A stretch of 64,000 bases of DNA from Cordylochernes scorpioides (GCA_030710605.1 CP092870.1:13205991-13269990), one strand, 5' to 3'. Shown: positions 22,402-33,067, numbered from the stretch's first letter. Notes: generated by a model not told the origin, from the letters alone. Numbers and translations are program-made.

Positions 22402-24840
22402 TTATTTTGTCTTCTGCTTTCGAGCGAGTAGGTCTAGAACACATTCTCTCTGAATTTTCTCATTGTTGGTGGATGAAACAGCACCAGTGATTATTTTGGC
22501 CGCTTTTGCTTGAACACTGTCTAGTCTTACTTTTAGTGATGAGCTTGAGGGAGCCCAGACCGGTGTTGAATATTCCATTATCGGTCTTATTAAAGTGGTA
22601 TATGTTGTTCTGAGAATTCTGGGTTTTGCTCCCCAATTTGTTCCACATAGCCTTCTCAGAATGTTTAGTTTTCTGATAGCTCTATTTGAGGTGCTAATTA
22701 TGTGCTGTGAAAATTCCAATTCCTCATCAATAATAATTAAAATAATTTTGTTGACATCTTGTCAATACATGCACAGTCTGCACCATTAAAAAAAGATAAT
22801 ATGCATTATATACACTATGTACAATGAATATGGCGCCTCTGCCAGCGCTGCAGAGTTTGGTGGAGAATCGCCAGTGGGTCTCCAGCGACACCACGCATTT
22901 TGCGATCTACGATGAATACGTAGATCGCGTACTTCGCCGCTTAGGAGATGGTGATGGCGTGGTCCTCGAGACCAACTGGAAAGATCCAGGACTGCAGTAT
23001 CACACCTAGGTATTATGGATTTCTAATTTTATCAATTATTTGTTTGTTTATGCTTATTTTGTGGTTATATTTATGCCTTTTTCCCCGGGAGTGGAGAAGA
23101 CGCATAGGTTTGGTTTTATTGGGTTTATGGTCATTTGGAGTTCCATTGCCCACTTCTCCAGTCCTCTCATTGATGTCTTCAGTATCTTTTACGATTTTTC
23201 TATGCTGCTACTTGTGTGCCATATGGCTATATCATCTGCATAACAGGCAACCTTTGTGTCTTCAGTGAGGTAAGGATGGATGTCGTTAATATATAGCAGA
23301 TAGAGTAGAGGAGAGTAGAGGACTGAGCACCGATCCCTGAGTTACACCAGCCCATGTTCTTCCTTCCTTGGAAAATTCTCCATTGACCCGAACCTTTAAC
23401 CTTCTTCCCCTTAAGAAGTCTGCAATCCAGATTAAGGTTTTTCCTCATACTCCGCTGTTGTGCAGCTTTTCACGTAATTTCTCCCTCCACACTCGATCAA
23501 AAGCTGAGGTCATATCAAGGAATATAGCCGTGGTCTTCTTTGGCGGTTTTTCCCGGAAAGAATCTATTATTGATTGGCAGAAGTCGAACAGTTGATCAGT
23601 TGTACAGTGCTGGGATCTATAGGCCGTTTGGTAGAGGTTTATTTTATTATTTTTTGTGAGCCAGACTATGAGCCTAGAGTGGATAATTCGTTCTGGTATT
23701 TTACAAAGTATGCTGGTGAGAGCAATTGGCCGATAGTTCTTGTATTCCTTGGCATCTTTGTTTGGCTTCAGTATTGGCACTATAATTGATATCTTCCAAT
23801 TCTTTGGTAGTTTACCAGTTTGCCATGAAATGTTCAATATTCGTAGGAGTTGATTATTAGCTTTGACTTCAAAGTGTTTAATCATTTGACCAAAGATTAG
23901 ATTATCTCTTGGTGACCTCTTGGATTTTTTTTATTGATGAGTTTAGCTCATTCAGTGTGAAGTCTCTCGAGAAAATATCTTGTTGATGGAAGTTTCTTGC
24001 TTGTTTAACTAACTGGTTTATATTATTTTTAGAGTCCTGTCTTCATTCGTATAGTTGAGTATGGAAGTGCTTGAAAGATATTCAGCAATTATGTCAGCCA
24101 TCTGTTTGTTCTCGTTCTCGCTGTTCTATTCATATCGGTTAGAGTATTGGAGGATTGGTGTTGGTTTTGATTGTTCTCTAACACTCTAATTATATTCCAG
24201 TGTTGGCTGTCCTTTCTTGGATCCATTTTTTCCGCAGAATTCTGCCATTTTTCTTGTTTGAATATCCAAATTTCTTGTTATATTTTGTGAATAATTTCAA
24301 TGAGTTCCTTTCTGTTTTATTTGTTTTAAGAAGTCCATTGATATTGTCTCTCTCTCTGAAATCATTGCCTCGATGTTGTGGTCCTTCCAGTAAGGTATCC
24401 ACAGGTCTTTACGTCTACCTCTAGTTATCGATGCTCTTTTGCAGCTTTTTAAATGTTCGAAGAGAATTTTTCCAAGTTTTTGTCAAGCGTTCTGTAATTC
24501 AATTTTTCGTTGCACAGTTCTTCAAGCTTTTCTGTGAATTTTTTTCAAGTCGGCTTTCCTAAAGTTTCATGTTCTTTTATTCTAATGGACATTCTCATTT
24601 TGAAGTTTAGGGTTATTAAAATTGGTCTGTAGTCACTGATTGCACCTCTCAGGATTTTCCATTGTGTTGTGGGTGCGATGTTGTAATTTATCGCTGTGAT
24701 GTCTATTGCGGATTCTGTGCCTGTGGACTTAGGTGTTCTTTTCGTTATTTAACGGTGTAATGTCGAGGTCGGTTAGCATGTCTTCAACCTACTGACTTTT
24801 GTTATCCTGGACAGGTGATCCCCGAATTGAACTTTTGGCG
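22402..24840 (-). pseudogene. LINE-D ORF2: endonuclease end and RT, interrupted
   Basis: Minus strand, read from 24840 downward: endonuclease C-terminus (STGTESAIDIT ... SDYRPILITLNF); linker (LKTNKTERNSLKLFTKYNKK); RT PILKPNKDAKEYKNYRPIAL and FLDMTSAFDRVWREKL (23445-23885); frameshift; TQGSVLSPLLYSIYIN; CYADDIAIWHTSSS (~23225-23250); then an unrelated ~210-bp insertion at 22800-23010; resuming with thumb EELEFSQHIISTSN and LVRPIMEYSTPVW-like text to 22402. Its RNase H end is missing here. LINE-A (15.9-16.7 kb, same strand) could be that end, displaced by the insertion of B and C. Confidence 0.75.
22824..23009 (+). other. 61-codon coding-like island inside LINE-D, unknown
   Basis: Plus-strand frame from ATG 22824 to TAG 23009, with GC-rich third positions in an otherwise AT-rich neighbourhood. 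The peptide is balanced and globular-looking (HFAIYDEYVDRVLRRLGDGD, then GVVLETNWKDPGLQYHT). It lies on the strand opposite the LINE and breaks its frame, so it is foreign to it. I do not recognise the protein. It could be a captured exon, a retrocopied fragment, or part of a transposon. Confidence 0.35.
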
Positions 24841-24889
24841 TTAAATTCGCCGAAGTATGATTGTGATATCCGAAGACGCTTCACCTAAT

Positions 24890-25300
24890 GTCTCTATTGT
24901 GTGTACCCATACAAAATTCAAAGATTTCACGAGATGAAAGTTGGCGATTTTGAGATGCGTCAAGAATTCGCTGCATGGGGTTTCGGGCAAATTGATATTG
25001 ATGAAAACTGGCTGTCGAATGTTCTGTGGACAGATGATGCTCACTTTTCTCTAAACGGAGAATTTAACCTTCAAAACAGCCGCATTTGGGCAACAGAAAA
25101 CCCTAGGATTTTCACAGAAATGCCACTTTACCAGCCTAGAGTTACAGTTTTGTGTGGGTTCACTTCTTTTATTATTGGGTCATTTTTCTTTGAAAAATCA
25201 ATGGAAGAACTTTTAAACCCGTTTTTGTAACTGGTGAACGCTATGAGAAAAGAGTATTCCCATATTGCAGGGCAAAAGCACTAAGCGAAATAACATTCAT
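24890..25300 (+). pseudogene. Tc1/mariner-type transposase fragment
   Basis: Plus strand: FAAWGFGQIDIDENWLSNVL, then WTDDAHFSLNGEFNLQN (first catalytic Asp at ~25030), SRIWATENPRIF, VTVLCGFTSFIIGSFFFE. A one-base shift near 25205 then gives FKPVFVTGERYEK. Both the N-terminal helix-turn-helix part and the rest of the catalytic domain are absent. It lies just inside the right member of the CAGGGTGATCC inverted pair and may belong to that element. Confidence 0.65.
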
Positions 25301-25600
25301 GAAAACTCCGCCTTTGCCGGTCCCAAGCCCGGATGAAAAAGGAGGAGGGGGAGCAGTAACAAGCTCGGTAAAAAACCTGGGTTCAGCTGGCCCGGCTGAT
25401 AGTACCCTGTAAGGGCTCCTAATCCAGGGAAACAGGATGAGCAGCGTCTGTACTCCATGTTAGGAGCGGCTGCACATGGCGTCTGTTCCTCATGTCAGAG
25501 GCGGCCATTTTTTTTTGGAGCTAAGTCGGCCTGCCACTGAGTAGTGCTCCCAGTCTTAATGACAAAGGCAGACGCATTTTACTTCACTCAGTGTGGAGAT
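25301..25600 (+). other. GC-rich fragment, possibly a LINE 5' UTR
   Basis: Contains GCCGGTCCCAAGCCCGGATG and an internal partial duplication (GTCTGTACTCCATGTTAGGA / GTCTGTTCCTCATGTCAGAG). Strings of this kind occur in 5' UTRs of invertebrate LINEs as far as I recall. No ORF. Confidence 0.35.
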
Positions 25601-25787
25601 AAGAAAGGGTCGCCAATCAGTCAAGAAACTACACATTTCTTATAGCAAGAAATCCTATTAATAGTGCCATCATAATTTTTGGTACTAGATTAACATATCA
25701 AAAATTCGTGTATTGATATCAGCAGTGTTTTTCAAACATTCAATCTATTTCACAAAACCTCATATAAAAAATAAATATTTTGCTACA

Positions 25788-26174
25788 TGTTTTAATTTGC
25801 ATTTACCTATTTTACATATCTCTGATTGTATTTAAAAATCGTTAACCAATTCTTCATACTTTCGGCGAATTGTGTTTTATTAATTTGTTATTTTATATTA
25901 TTAGGGTTCTTTCCTGGTATTCAAAAAGGAAAAATACGTGTCGATCAGTTATATTTTTCAATTTATCAAACAATTTGGCCGCTGAATCTCTGATTCTGGT
26001 AGAGCGCCATCTGGCGAATAAAATTGTAACTAAAATCAATTTCGAATTTTTCATTATTTGCCATAAAATATCCCATTGCATCCTGAATACAATGGTGTTT
26101 ACCGCATTGCTCTAGCGCAAATATTCGCGGAGTTATTAATTTTTAAAATAGTGCGGGACTTTTGGATCACCCTG
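25788..26174 (-). mobile_element. mariner-like terminus, right member of a distant inverted pair
   Basis: Near-identical reverse complement of 15355-15752 with small indels; its outer end GGATCACCCTG abuts TA. The two together enclose 10.0 kb. Confidence 0.7.
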
Positions 26175-28324
26175 TATATATATGGGAGAAAACGGTATGT
26201 TGCCATGAAACTTAAAGGTGAAGACTCCTAACTTCTAGAAATATCTGGATCCTTGTGTATACTCAAAACAACATTGCTTTCTTCTTGTATAAGCCGCTTT
26301 TTCACTAAATCTGCAACAAATACCAAACACACATCATGCTTATAATTCTTATCTATGGCTCTGAAGAACGATATGTATGTTTATAATATCCACAAAAAAA
26401 AGTCTGATAGTTTAAATTTGGTCAGTGACAGTCTTAGAGGGCCCCTTGATCCATGTTTAATGATGGGGGGTACATGAACAGCGTTCATTTTGAGTGTGAA
26501 ATTTATATTCATTCATCTAAAGATTTCTTAGATAAAAGTAAGAAGTGAAAGGTTTGGAAGAGTAAAAGTTGCAAATTTAAATAGTGATAGTAAAAATATT
26601 GATGACAATTGAGCCAGAAAATATTACAAGAGTAAAAGGTAATGCAATGATTAGAATATCGGTGGAACTACCAAAGACTGTATATGCTGTCGTTGTTGCG
26701 ATGTCTCGCGCAAGGAGCACGATATTATTATTTCCTCAGCAAATGAGGGCCGTGATAGGTTTCTGCCCCATAGTCTCCAAACTGTGGAGACGGCGGGTAA
26801 TGACACATGGAGACGGTGCTCAGTAACAGGGGCTGAAATGGCAAGAAACTTCCATCTAACTTCTACAGCTGCTTAAATGGAAGTTTATTATCATGATCAT
26901 AACCGGCTCCTCAAATGGGCTGTATTATTGATATTTCTTCCATATATCACATTTCCTTGAACGGATAGCTGCCACAAAGAATTTGAAGGCAATAACTTCA
27001 ATGTGTATTTAGACATTATATCACTTACAGGTCTATAACGACGTTTAGTCTTCACTTAGACTTTTCTTCAAAGAGGTGAGTGCCATAAGTTGCAATTATA
27101 CGTTTTGTAAATTAACGCGAGGTCATTTATTCGCAAGTATCAGGCATGTAGGCCGTTTAATTAACAAAGATCTGCAACAGATATAGGCATTCTTTACCGA
27201 ATTGAATAATTCAGTAAGTAATTTATACAGTTAAAAGATATTGACACAAAATATTAAGAATATGAAAAAAAGGATAAGAACGTAAAATTGCTACGTAATG
27301 TAAATATATATTTCTGCAATATTTTTGTATAGGCAAACATTCACATGATAAGATCCCTGGCGAAGCCGTTATTTTTCGAATCAAAATTAGGAAAAAAAAA
27401 TATATATATATATATACGAGTATATATCATCTTAATCATCGTAATATATCATCTTATATTTAAGACACATGTTGATTAAATTCAAGATTTAATCTAACGC
27501 TTTTGATAAAGCATAAAATAATTATAGGGCAAAAATTCTTGAAACGTAGTATTAAAAGATGACCGTTGATTGCATTTAGAGCTATGGTCAATAGAGAGGT
27601 GTATACGTTACTGGAGATAGCGGTGGAATCTGCCTAGAGAGGATGTCTTACTGAGGTTTGACAGGAGAACTGCTCCTCAGGCGCGATGAATTTTGACTTC
27701 AAATCAGTTGTTTGAACACATCACCAAGCTTCCTAATTTTTGCTAAACAATTAGGTAGAATTGTTTAATTAATTGTCATTATTAAATTTCTAAATAGGAT
27801 AAACAAATTCGATTTGAAATAAAAAAATTCCATATCTTTCAATGGAGAATTTTCTTCATTATTAAAATTACGAATTTTATTTCAGTATTTAATCACGCTG
27901 TTAAATAAGAGACAATTTATAGAACTCTGACAATTCCAAGAAACCATAACGTCAATATATATTCAACTTACATTGGGCATTCTATTTTAAACGCCTACGA
28001 TAGGTCTTATGAAAGGTATGGATTCCCCAAAGTATAGGTAGGTAGAGAGGAAACATGGAATATATCGCACACGAAACAATTTCCCCTCCCTGTCAAATGT
28101 TAAATAAAATTTAATAAAAAAGTGAGAGAAATTTCAGTTCACCTGCGACCTTTTTCCCGCGTTATTTGTGTTTGTCAAGTGTTCCGTCTCGCCGAGTGGT
28201 AGCTAGACCCTGGGGAGCTGAGGGCGTCCCAACGAAATTTACACTTTGTAGTGAGCGAGTCATTATTAATTCTAGGTATGATTTTATAATGGTAAAAATA
28301 ATAAAAATAATAATAATAATGTAT
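26175..28324. other. long stretch without a recognised gene
   Basis: 26640-26960 and 27540-27700 are less AT-rich and unique in the window, with no supported ORF. A TA-rich run lies at 27397-27430. At 28180-28215 a weak A-box-like string (CGCCGAGTGGTAGC) has no matching B-box. Confidence 0.35.
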
Positions 28325-28565
28325 ATATTACAAGAGAAAGAATCGCCAGACATCATCTTGAAGAAGGAATCAAAGTTTACGGCGACGGGTTTGTTTTATT
28401 TGTGCTGTATAATCGGCAAGCTATCATACTATGACGTCCTTCAACAGGCAACTGTTAATGCATGAGTTGTCTGTTGAAAGACGTCATAGTCCGAAAGTTT
28501 GCCGATTTTAGACAACAAATAAAAAAACTCTTCGCCGTAAACTTTGATTCCTTTTTCAAGATATA
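28325..28565. mobile_element. hairpin element, Penelope-like terminal repeat type
   Basis: Two inverted arms: AAGGAATCAAAGTTTACGGC (28363ff) and its complement near 28535-28555. The inner halves carry GACGTCCTTCAACAG (minus sense) and CTGTTGAAAGACGTC...GTCCGAAAGTTT (28471-28498), a degenerate hammerhead-like pattern. A related piece is inserted at 45288-45387. Confidence 0.55.
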
Positions 28566-28605
28566 TATGAAAAAAACAATAGAAAAAAAAATATATATAT
28601 ATATA

Positions 28606-28797
28606 GATCGAAATTTTGCCGGTAGGAAATTGATCTAAGAAAGCATAGGTCGCCTCTCACGTCAAAATAAACGTCAAAACTAGACGCCATCTATTGATCG
28701 TCACCGCAAACTAACGGCCTCTGGCTAATGGTCTCTAGGTGGACGCTTCTCAGTTTGTCAAAGCTGGTGTTGTAGCTTTTTCACCGACCATGTCAAG
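28606..28797 (+). mobile_element. FB60 foldback repeat, rearranged partial copy 3
   Basis: Shares TCGCCTCTCACGTCAAAATA, ACTAGACGCCATCTATT and the core string GGACGCTTCTCAGTTTGTCA with copies 1 and 2. The segment order and relative orientation differ from both, and the right half is missing. Confidence 0.6.
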
Positions 28798-28815
28798 TGT
28801 GGGGGTGTGTAATGA

Positions 28816-29387
28816 AGATATATATATATATAAAAATGAATGTTTGTATGTTTGTTGGTTTGTATGTCCGGTATACAAATTCACAGTAGTTCACTAATTC
28901 AAACCAAAATTTCCATACATAGGTAAAAAATAACGGGGATGACGATATGCTATTTTTAAAAAAATATAAATCAATTATTAAAACTATATATTCAAATTAT
29001 TCTACTTAGCTCACGAGCAGCGCCCTCTAGAACACTCAGGCGACTTGCCGGCGGCGCGCGCCTGTTGGCTGCCGGCGAGCACGTGACTTCCCTGTGCGCG
29101 CGCATGGCGGGCGGTCGCGTGGAACAGCCCTCGCCGACAGCCATGCGCGCGCACAGGGAAGTCAGACGAGAAGCTTTTTCTCAATTACAATGCAAGCCTT
29201 AATTATATTTATAGGTTTTCTAATTTATAACTATTTCACATATTTACATATATATTTTCATTTTTTGCTATAACTGATCTAATTCGCCATTTAAAATAAC
29301 GGCTCTTGTTATATTTGCTATGTTTTATGTGTTTGAATAATACATTTAATCGTGTAAACCCGGGCGTTGCCCGGGTCATTCGTCTAG
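28816..29387 (+). mobile_element. short non-autonomous Helitron
   Basis: The 3' end has the Helitron signature: a hairpin CCCGGGC-GTT-GCCCGGG at 29359-29377, then a short spacer and CTAG at 29384-29387 followed by T. The left end is AAAATGAATGTTTGTATG-like; the exact start is uncertain. The middle is extremely GC-rich, with a 24-bp inverted repeat (29085-29108 / 29140-29163, GCGCGCGCATGGC core). No helicase or Rep sequence. Confidence 0.65.
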
Positions 29388-29549
29388 TATATATATATAT
29401 ATATACCTCCGTTATATCTACAGTTCAAATCGATTTAAAATTATTTTATTATACTTATTAGGAATCATATATTATTTTTTAATTTTTATAAATGTACATA
29501 TATAGTCTATTCTTATTAATATTTTTTTGTGTGTACATATTTTAAATTT

Positions 29550-29720
29550 TATCCCCACAGAGTTGCAAATATTTATATATCGTCGCGTGAAGGCATCATG
29601 TGATGAACCAAAGCAGTTCAAAAACAAGAAAAGCCCTGACGAAGTTAGGCGTATAGCCTATTGAAATATTGGCATTTATATTAAATAAAATGTTTATTTT
29701 ATTTTTGATCCAAAATATGC
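29550..29720 (+). other. hammerhead-like terminal repeat
   Basis: 29636-29669 reads CTGACGA, a stem with five pairs (TAGGC/GCCTA), then GAAAT. The downstream text (ATTGGCATTTATATTAAATA) is repeat-like. Only one arm is evident. Confidence 0.4.
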
Positions 29721-29728
29721 TATTCAAT

Positions 29729-29735
29729 TAATATA

Positions 29736-29775
<40 letters not shown>
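29729..29775 (+). repeat. (TA)n/(AAT)n microsatellite
   Basis: A run of TA followed by about ten ATA/AAT triplets. Confidence 0.85.
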
Positions 29776-29857
29776 TATATCTTCATTACACACATATGTA
29801 TATGAATAGAAAAAAAAATTAACTTTTGGGCAAAAAGTTTCTTTTTATTTTGAGGTG

Positions 29858-29897
29858 CTACAAGCTTTCGGGAAAATTTGCTCTTTAACAGGCAAAT
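29858..29897 (-). other. degenerate hammerhead-like motif
   Basis: In reverse complement CTGTTAAAGAGC...CCCGAAAGCTTG. Same layout as the motifs at 30.9 and 31.4 kb; core positions are not conserved. Confidence 0.3.
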
Positions 29898-30059
29898 AAA
29901 TATACGTCAACAAAATGATATTTCTACTAAAATAAGTGAAAATAAGTTTCTTCAATAAAAAAAAAACTGTTGTAAGAAATTTGAACTATTTTTTGACGCG
30001 TATGAATCTTTTTAAAATAAATCAATTTTTTTCTACCGCCCTTACTCCAATGATAAAAG

Positions 30060-30152
30060 TAACTGTGCATCTAATCTTTTTCTGAGTTTTTATCTAAACC
30101 CGATATGCATGCTAAAAAAAAAAAGAATTTCCTTAAAATTTTTCCATGAGTG
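30060..30152 (+). mobile_element. right half of a 76-bp-family MITE
   Basis: Contains AAACCCGATATGCATGCTAA and ends TTTTTCCATGAGTG before TA at 30153. The left half is not seen. Confidence 0.5.
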
Positions 30153-30248
30153 TATATTATTGCGCTAGTAGGTTTTTAATTTCGTGATTTTAACTCACCG
30201 ACAGTTTACCAGCAAATTAATAATGAATTTAAAAACTCTCTATTATAA

Positions 30249-30671
30249 ATGATGACTCCATCTGCTGAGCCTTCTGTACCGGTGCTGTCTCTGCCAACGC
30301 CTTCCTCGACCGCTGCTGTACCAACAGAGGCCTCTGCCAAAGAGACTCATTCAAAGAATGCACCAACCATCCAATCCACACCAAAGCTACAAAAGAAATA
30401 GCCTCTATAGACCACTTTACAACAGGTAGAGGACGAGAGTTTGAATGCCAACACCATCCTAGAACCTCTCTAGAAAAACTATTATAGGGAGGAGATAGCT
30501 GTTGTCTCTCCTTCTAACAGGGAGGACATCCTCGAGTATATGTCGTCTGAGCAGAGGTCTGTTCTGAAGCTATTCCTCGACATGGCAATAGCACATGTTG
30601 GGGAGAAGTCTGATCTACGTCTGTCCGACTTCAGGACGGAATGTGACATCATACCAGACGACCCTCAGTGA
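30249..30671 (+). pseudogene. 141-codon frame interrupted only by three TAG codons, unknown
   Basis: From ATG 30249 one frame runs to TGA with no shift, containing TAG at about 30402, 30411 and 30474. The N-terminus is Pro/Ser/Thr-rich (PSVPVLSLPTPSSTAAVP); the C-terminus is charged and helical (SEQRSVLKLFLDMAIAHVGE, then LRLSDFRTECDIIPDD). All three stops are one C-to-T change from CAG. An AATAAA lies ~85 bp after the TGA. I do not recognise it; an ORF1-like protein of a retroelement or a decayed gene are both possible. Base composition differs from the AT-rich flanks. Confidence 0.45.
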
Positions 30672-30841
30672 AATTCCTCTGATGAAAATAATATTTAAAT
30701 TTACTTTTTTTTCTTCCTATTAACCCTACATAATCTTAAATGTACGATTAATAAAAGTATATTCAATCTCAATCTCTCTATGCGTACTCTATTAATATAT
30801 TCATTTCTTGAGTTATATAATCTCCTAGAGTAGAATAAAAA

Positions 30842-31463
30842 AAAGCGCGAAATAAAAGGCGAAAGATTTCTTTCAAAGTTTCTTTTTATTATTTTGCCGA
30901 GTTTTCGACAATTACTGTCCTTCAACAGTAGAAAAATAGAAAACGTATAAGAAGATGAATTATTTATATACATATCTGCTTTAAAAATAGAGCAATCCAT
31001 AGATAAATCTTTCATTAAAAAGGCATATATTGGATCGTTTTTATTTTCCCCGTTTCTAATAATATTTTCCTAGAAAATTTCGTGCGAATAGGATCTTTAA
31101 GAATTAAGGAAGGTGGAATAATTCCCGCTGAAAGACATCTGTGGTTGAAATGTAAATGTAACTTCCAACTGTTGATAGAAAGTCGAAGCCTTTCCATTGT
31201 TCTTGCAAGGCGTAGAGAGTCATAACCAAATCTTGATTCAATATATGCCTTTTTAATTGATAAATACATATATCTGCATATTTTCAAATATATTATTTAC
31301 TCTATATTTCCTAATATATGTAAATATGCAGATATGTATATAACAATTAATCATCTTCTACGTTCTCTATTTTTCTCCTGTGGAAGGGCAGTACTACTCG
31401 AAAGCTCGGCAAAACAATAAACTTAAAATAAAAAACTTTTCACCTTATGATTTCGCGCTTTTT
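30842..31463 (-). mobile_element. Penelope-like mini-element with inverted terminal repeats
   Basis: Terminal arms 30842-30985 and 31320-31463 are inverted copies (landmarks AAAAAGCGCGAAAT, TTTGCCGAG, GATGATTAAT). Between them lies a minus-strand coding fragment (31018-31287). Each arm holds a degenerate hammerhead-like motif: 30894-30928 (-) and 31378-31410 (+). The sequence 30980-31040 recurs near 63465-63520, so the element is repeated. Confidence 0.55.
31018..31287 (-). pseudogene. Penelope-like N-terminal ORF fragment
   Basis: The minus-strand frame reads RFGYDSLRLARTMERLRLSI, then SWKLHLHFNHRCLSAGIIPP and SLILKDPIRTKFSRKIL. The pattern (arginine-rich helix, H-x5-H-x-C, G-x2-P-x-SL-x3-P) is what I know from the region ahead of the RT in Penelope-like elements. 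No RT or GIY-YIG domain remains. Its outer ends coincide with inverted AAAAAGGCATATATTG / CAATATATGCCTTTTT strings. Assignment rests on pattern memory. Confidence 0.5.
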
Positions 31464-32450
31464 AAGAATACATTCATTGTTTTTATTGTTGGTGTACTTT
31501 GTGCCTACAGTATTCTATAAGAATTATAATCATTTAGCAAGTTTTTTTTCTTTATCAAATAAACAACTTGCTACTGTGTTGTTGTCCTCTCTTATTACGA
31601 TTTATATATATAAATATAAACCTTTTCTATAAAACCTTCCTAAAACCGGTAATCTTTCGCGCGAATTACGGTACAGAAACGGCTACGCCATTTTTGCACG
31701 TTTTAAATAAAATATTAATATATTGAGAGATTAATTATTATAATTGAAGCTCTCGAACCTTTGATCCGACTTCTCCAATGTAGCATTAAGATTTGATTTG
31801 CAGATGTCAAATGTTGTGTGAACTATGCCGAAAAAACACAAACTAATTTACATAGTTATTTAATATTGGTTTCGGTTTCTCTTAAAACAATCATGAGGTC
31901 TATATAATATAGAATATATATAGACCTTATAAAAATATATATTCTCTAAAAGCATTTAGTAAATATATATAGCGTATTTATATATATATATTTACTTCTC
32001 AACCTTTTGAGAATTTTCCAAGTTAAAACCAACACCTCTCGCTTAATTTTAATTTCTAAAACAAGAATAACAAAAGTTTTGGAATATTTTAAAAAGTTAA
32101 AGTTATTTCGGATTATTTTGCGAGCATATTTAACTTTTTCTAACTACCACTTTGTTAGGTATATTTTAGATTGTAAATCCCTGTCTAAGGATCAAAAATA
32201 ATATCGTAGAAAGAAGAGCCGAGTTTCCTGCTACTCCCTCTTAGCTTACACTGGTCAGACAGGTTGAGGTAAACATAGAGCGCCCCGTGGAATGGATTTA
32301 GCTGGTTGCGTGAACAGTTTAAAAAACTCAGTTTGCGCCTCTCACTTTAACTCTTGAATCTATTTGGCTCAAATAAAGAATAATATTTATTTTATATCTA
32401 TTTACAATAACAAAATACAGTTAAACCTGTATATTTGATAACGTGATATT
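31464..32450. other. AT-rich stretch, nothing recognised
   Basis: TA-rich runs near 31915-31990. No supported ORF. Confidence 0.45.
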
Positions 32451-32482
32451 CCTGTTGAAAGACTGAAAAGTCCGAAATCTTA
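32451..32482 (+). other. degenerate hammerhead-like motif
   Basis: CCTGTTGAAAGACTGAAAAG then TCCGAAATCT: stem GAC/GTC, GAAA after it. A6 of the core is T, so catalysis is not expected. Confidence 0.3.
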
Positions 32483-32876
32483 AGAATAAAAGGTTTTCAC
32501 AAGAAACTGAGCCCTGGAAGCTTTATTTATTTTATTAAAATACTTTTCATATATCGACAATATATTCTAATATTTATTTTAGAAGGGCATAGGTTGAAAG
32601 AAGAGATAAATAAGGTATAGAAGTATAGGAAATCATTTTATATCCAACCTACGCTAGTGGCTGTATGGAAACAAGGACGTCCACAGGCCCACCTCGGGGC
32701 TGCCTAGATATGATTACTGGGCATTACTACTGTCTGTTTCCTTATTGCTTCGCGGATTAATGCCCCTCCTTTATCTGGGTGCTGCCATTATTGTGCTTTC
32801 TTTCTCTTCTGATTTGGTTACCCCTCTAGTTGAATTATATCCTGATGTAATTAGCAAAGATATGTAACAATATGTA

Positions 32877-33067
32877 CAGTAGAACCTCCATTAGAAGACA
32901 CTCATGCTAGAAGACACCTCTCTATAAAGGACTGTTTTAATTTGTAAAATTATTTATACTTTATATTTATACTATTTATATTACAACTCTCCGGTAAGAG
33001 GACACCTCTCTATAAAGGATACTTTGTCTAAGCAATTAGGTATCCTATAGAGAGAGGTAGTTCTCTG
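32877..33067. mobile_element. pogo/Tigger-like MITE
   Basis: 191 bp, TA on both sides. Ends CAGTAGAACCTCCATTAG and the inverse of CAGAGAACTACCTCTC; internal repeats GAAGACACCTCTCTATAAAG. CAGTA-type ends with TA duplication are usual for pogo-like elements. No transposase. Confidence 0.55.

Noticed and set aside
20778-22490. Plus-strand frames across LINE-C
   Set aside because: Antisense shadows of the minus-strand R1-like RT and RNase H.
28180-28215. tRNA-like A-box string
   Set aside because: No B-box or cloverleaf downstream.
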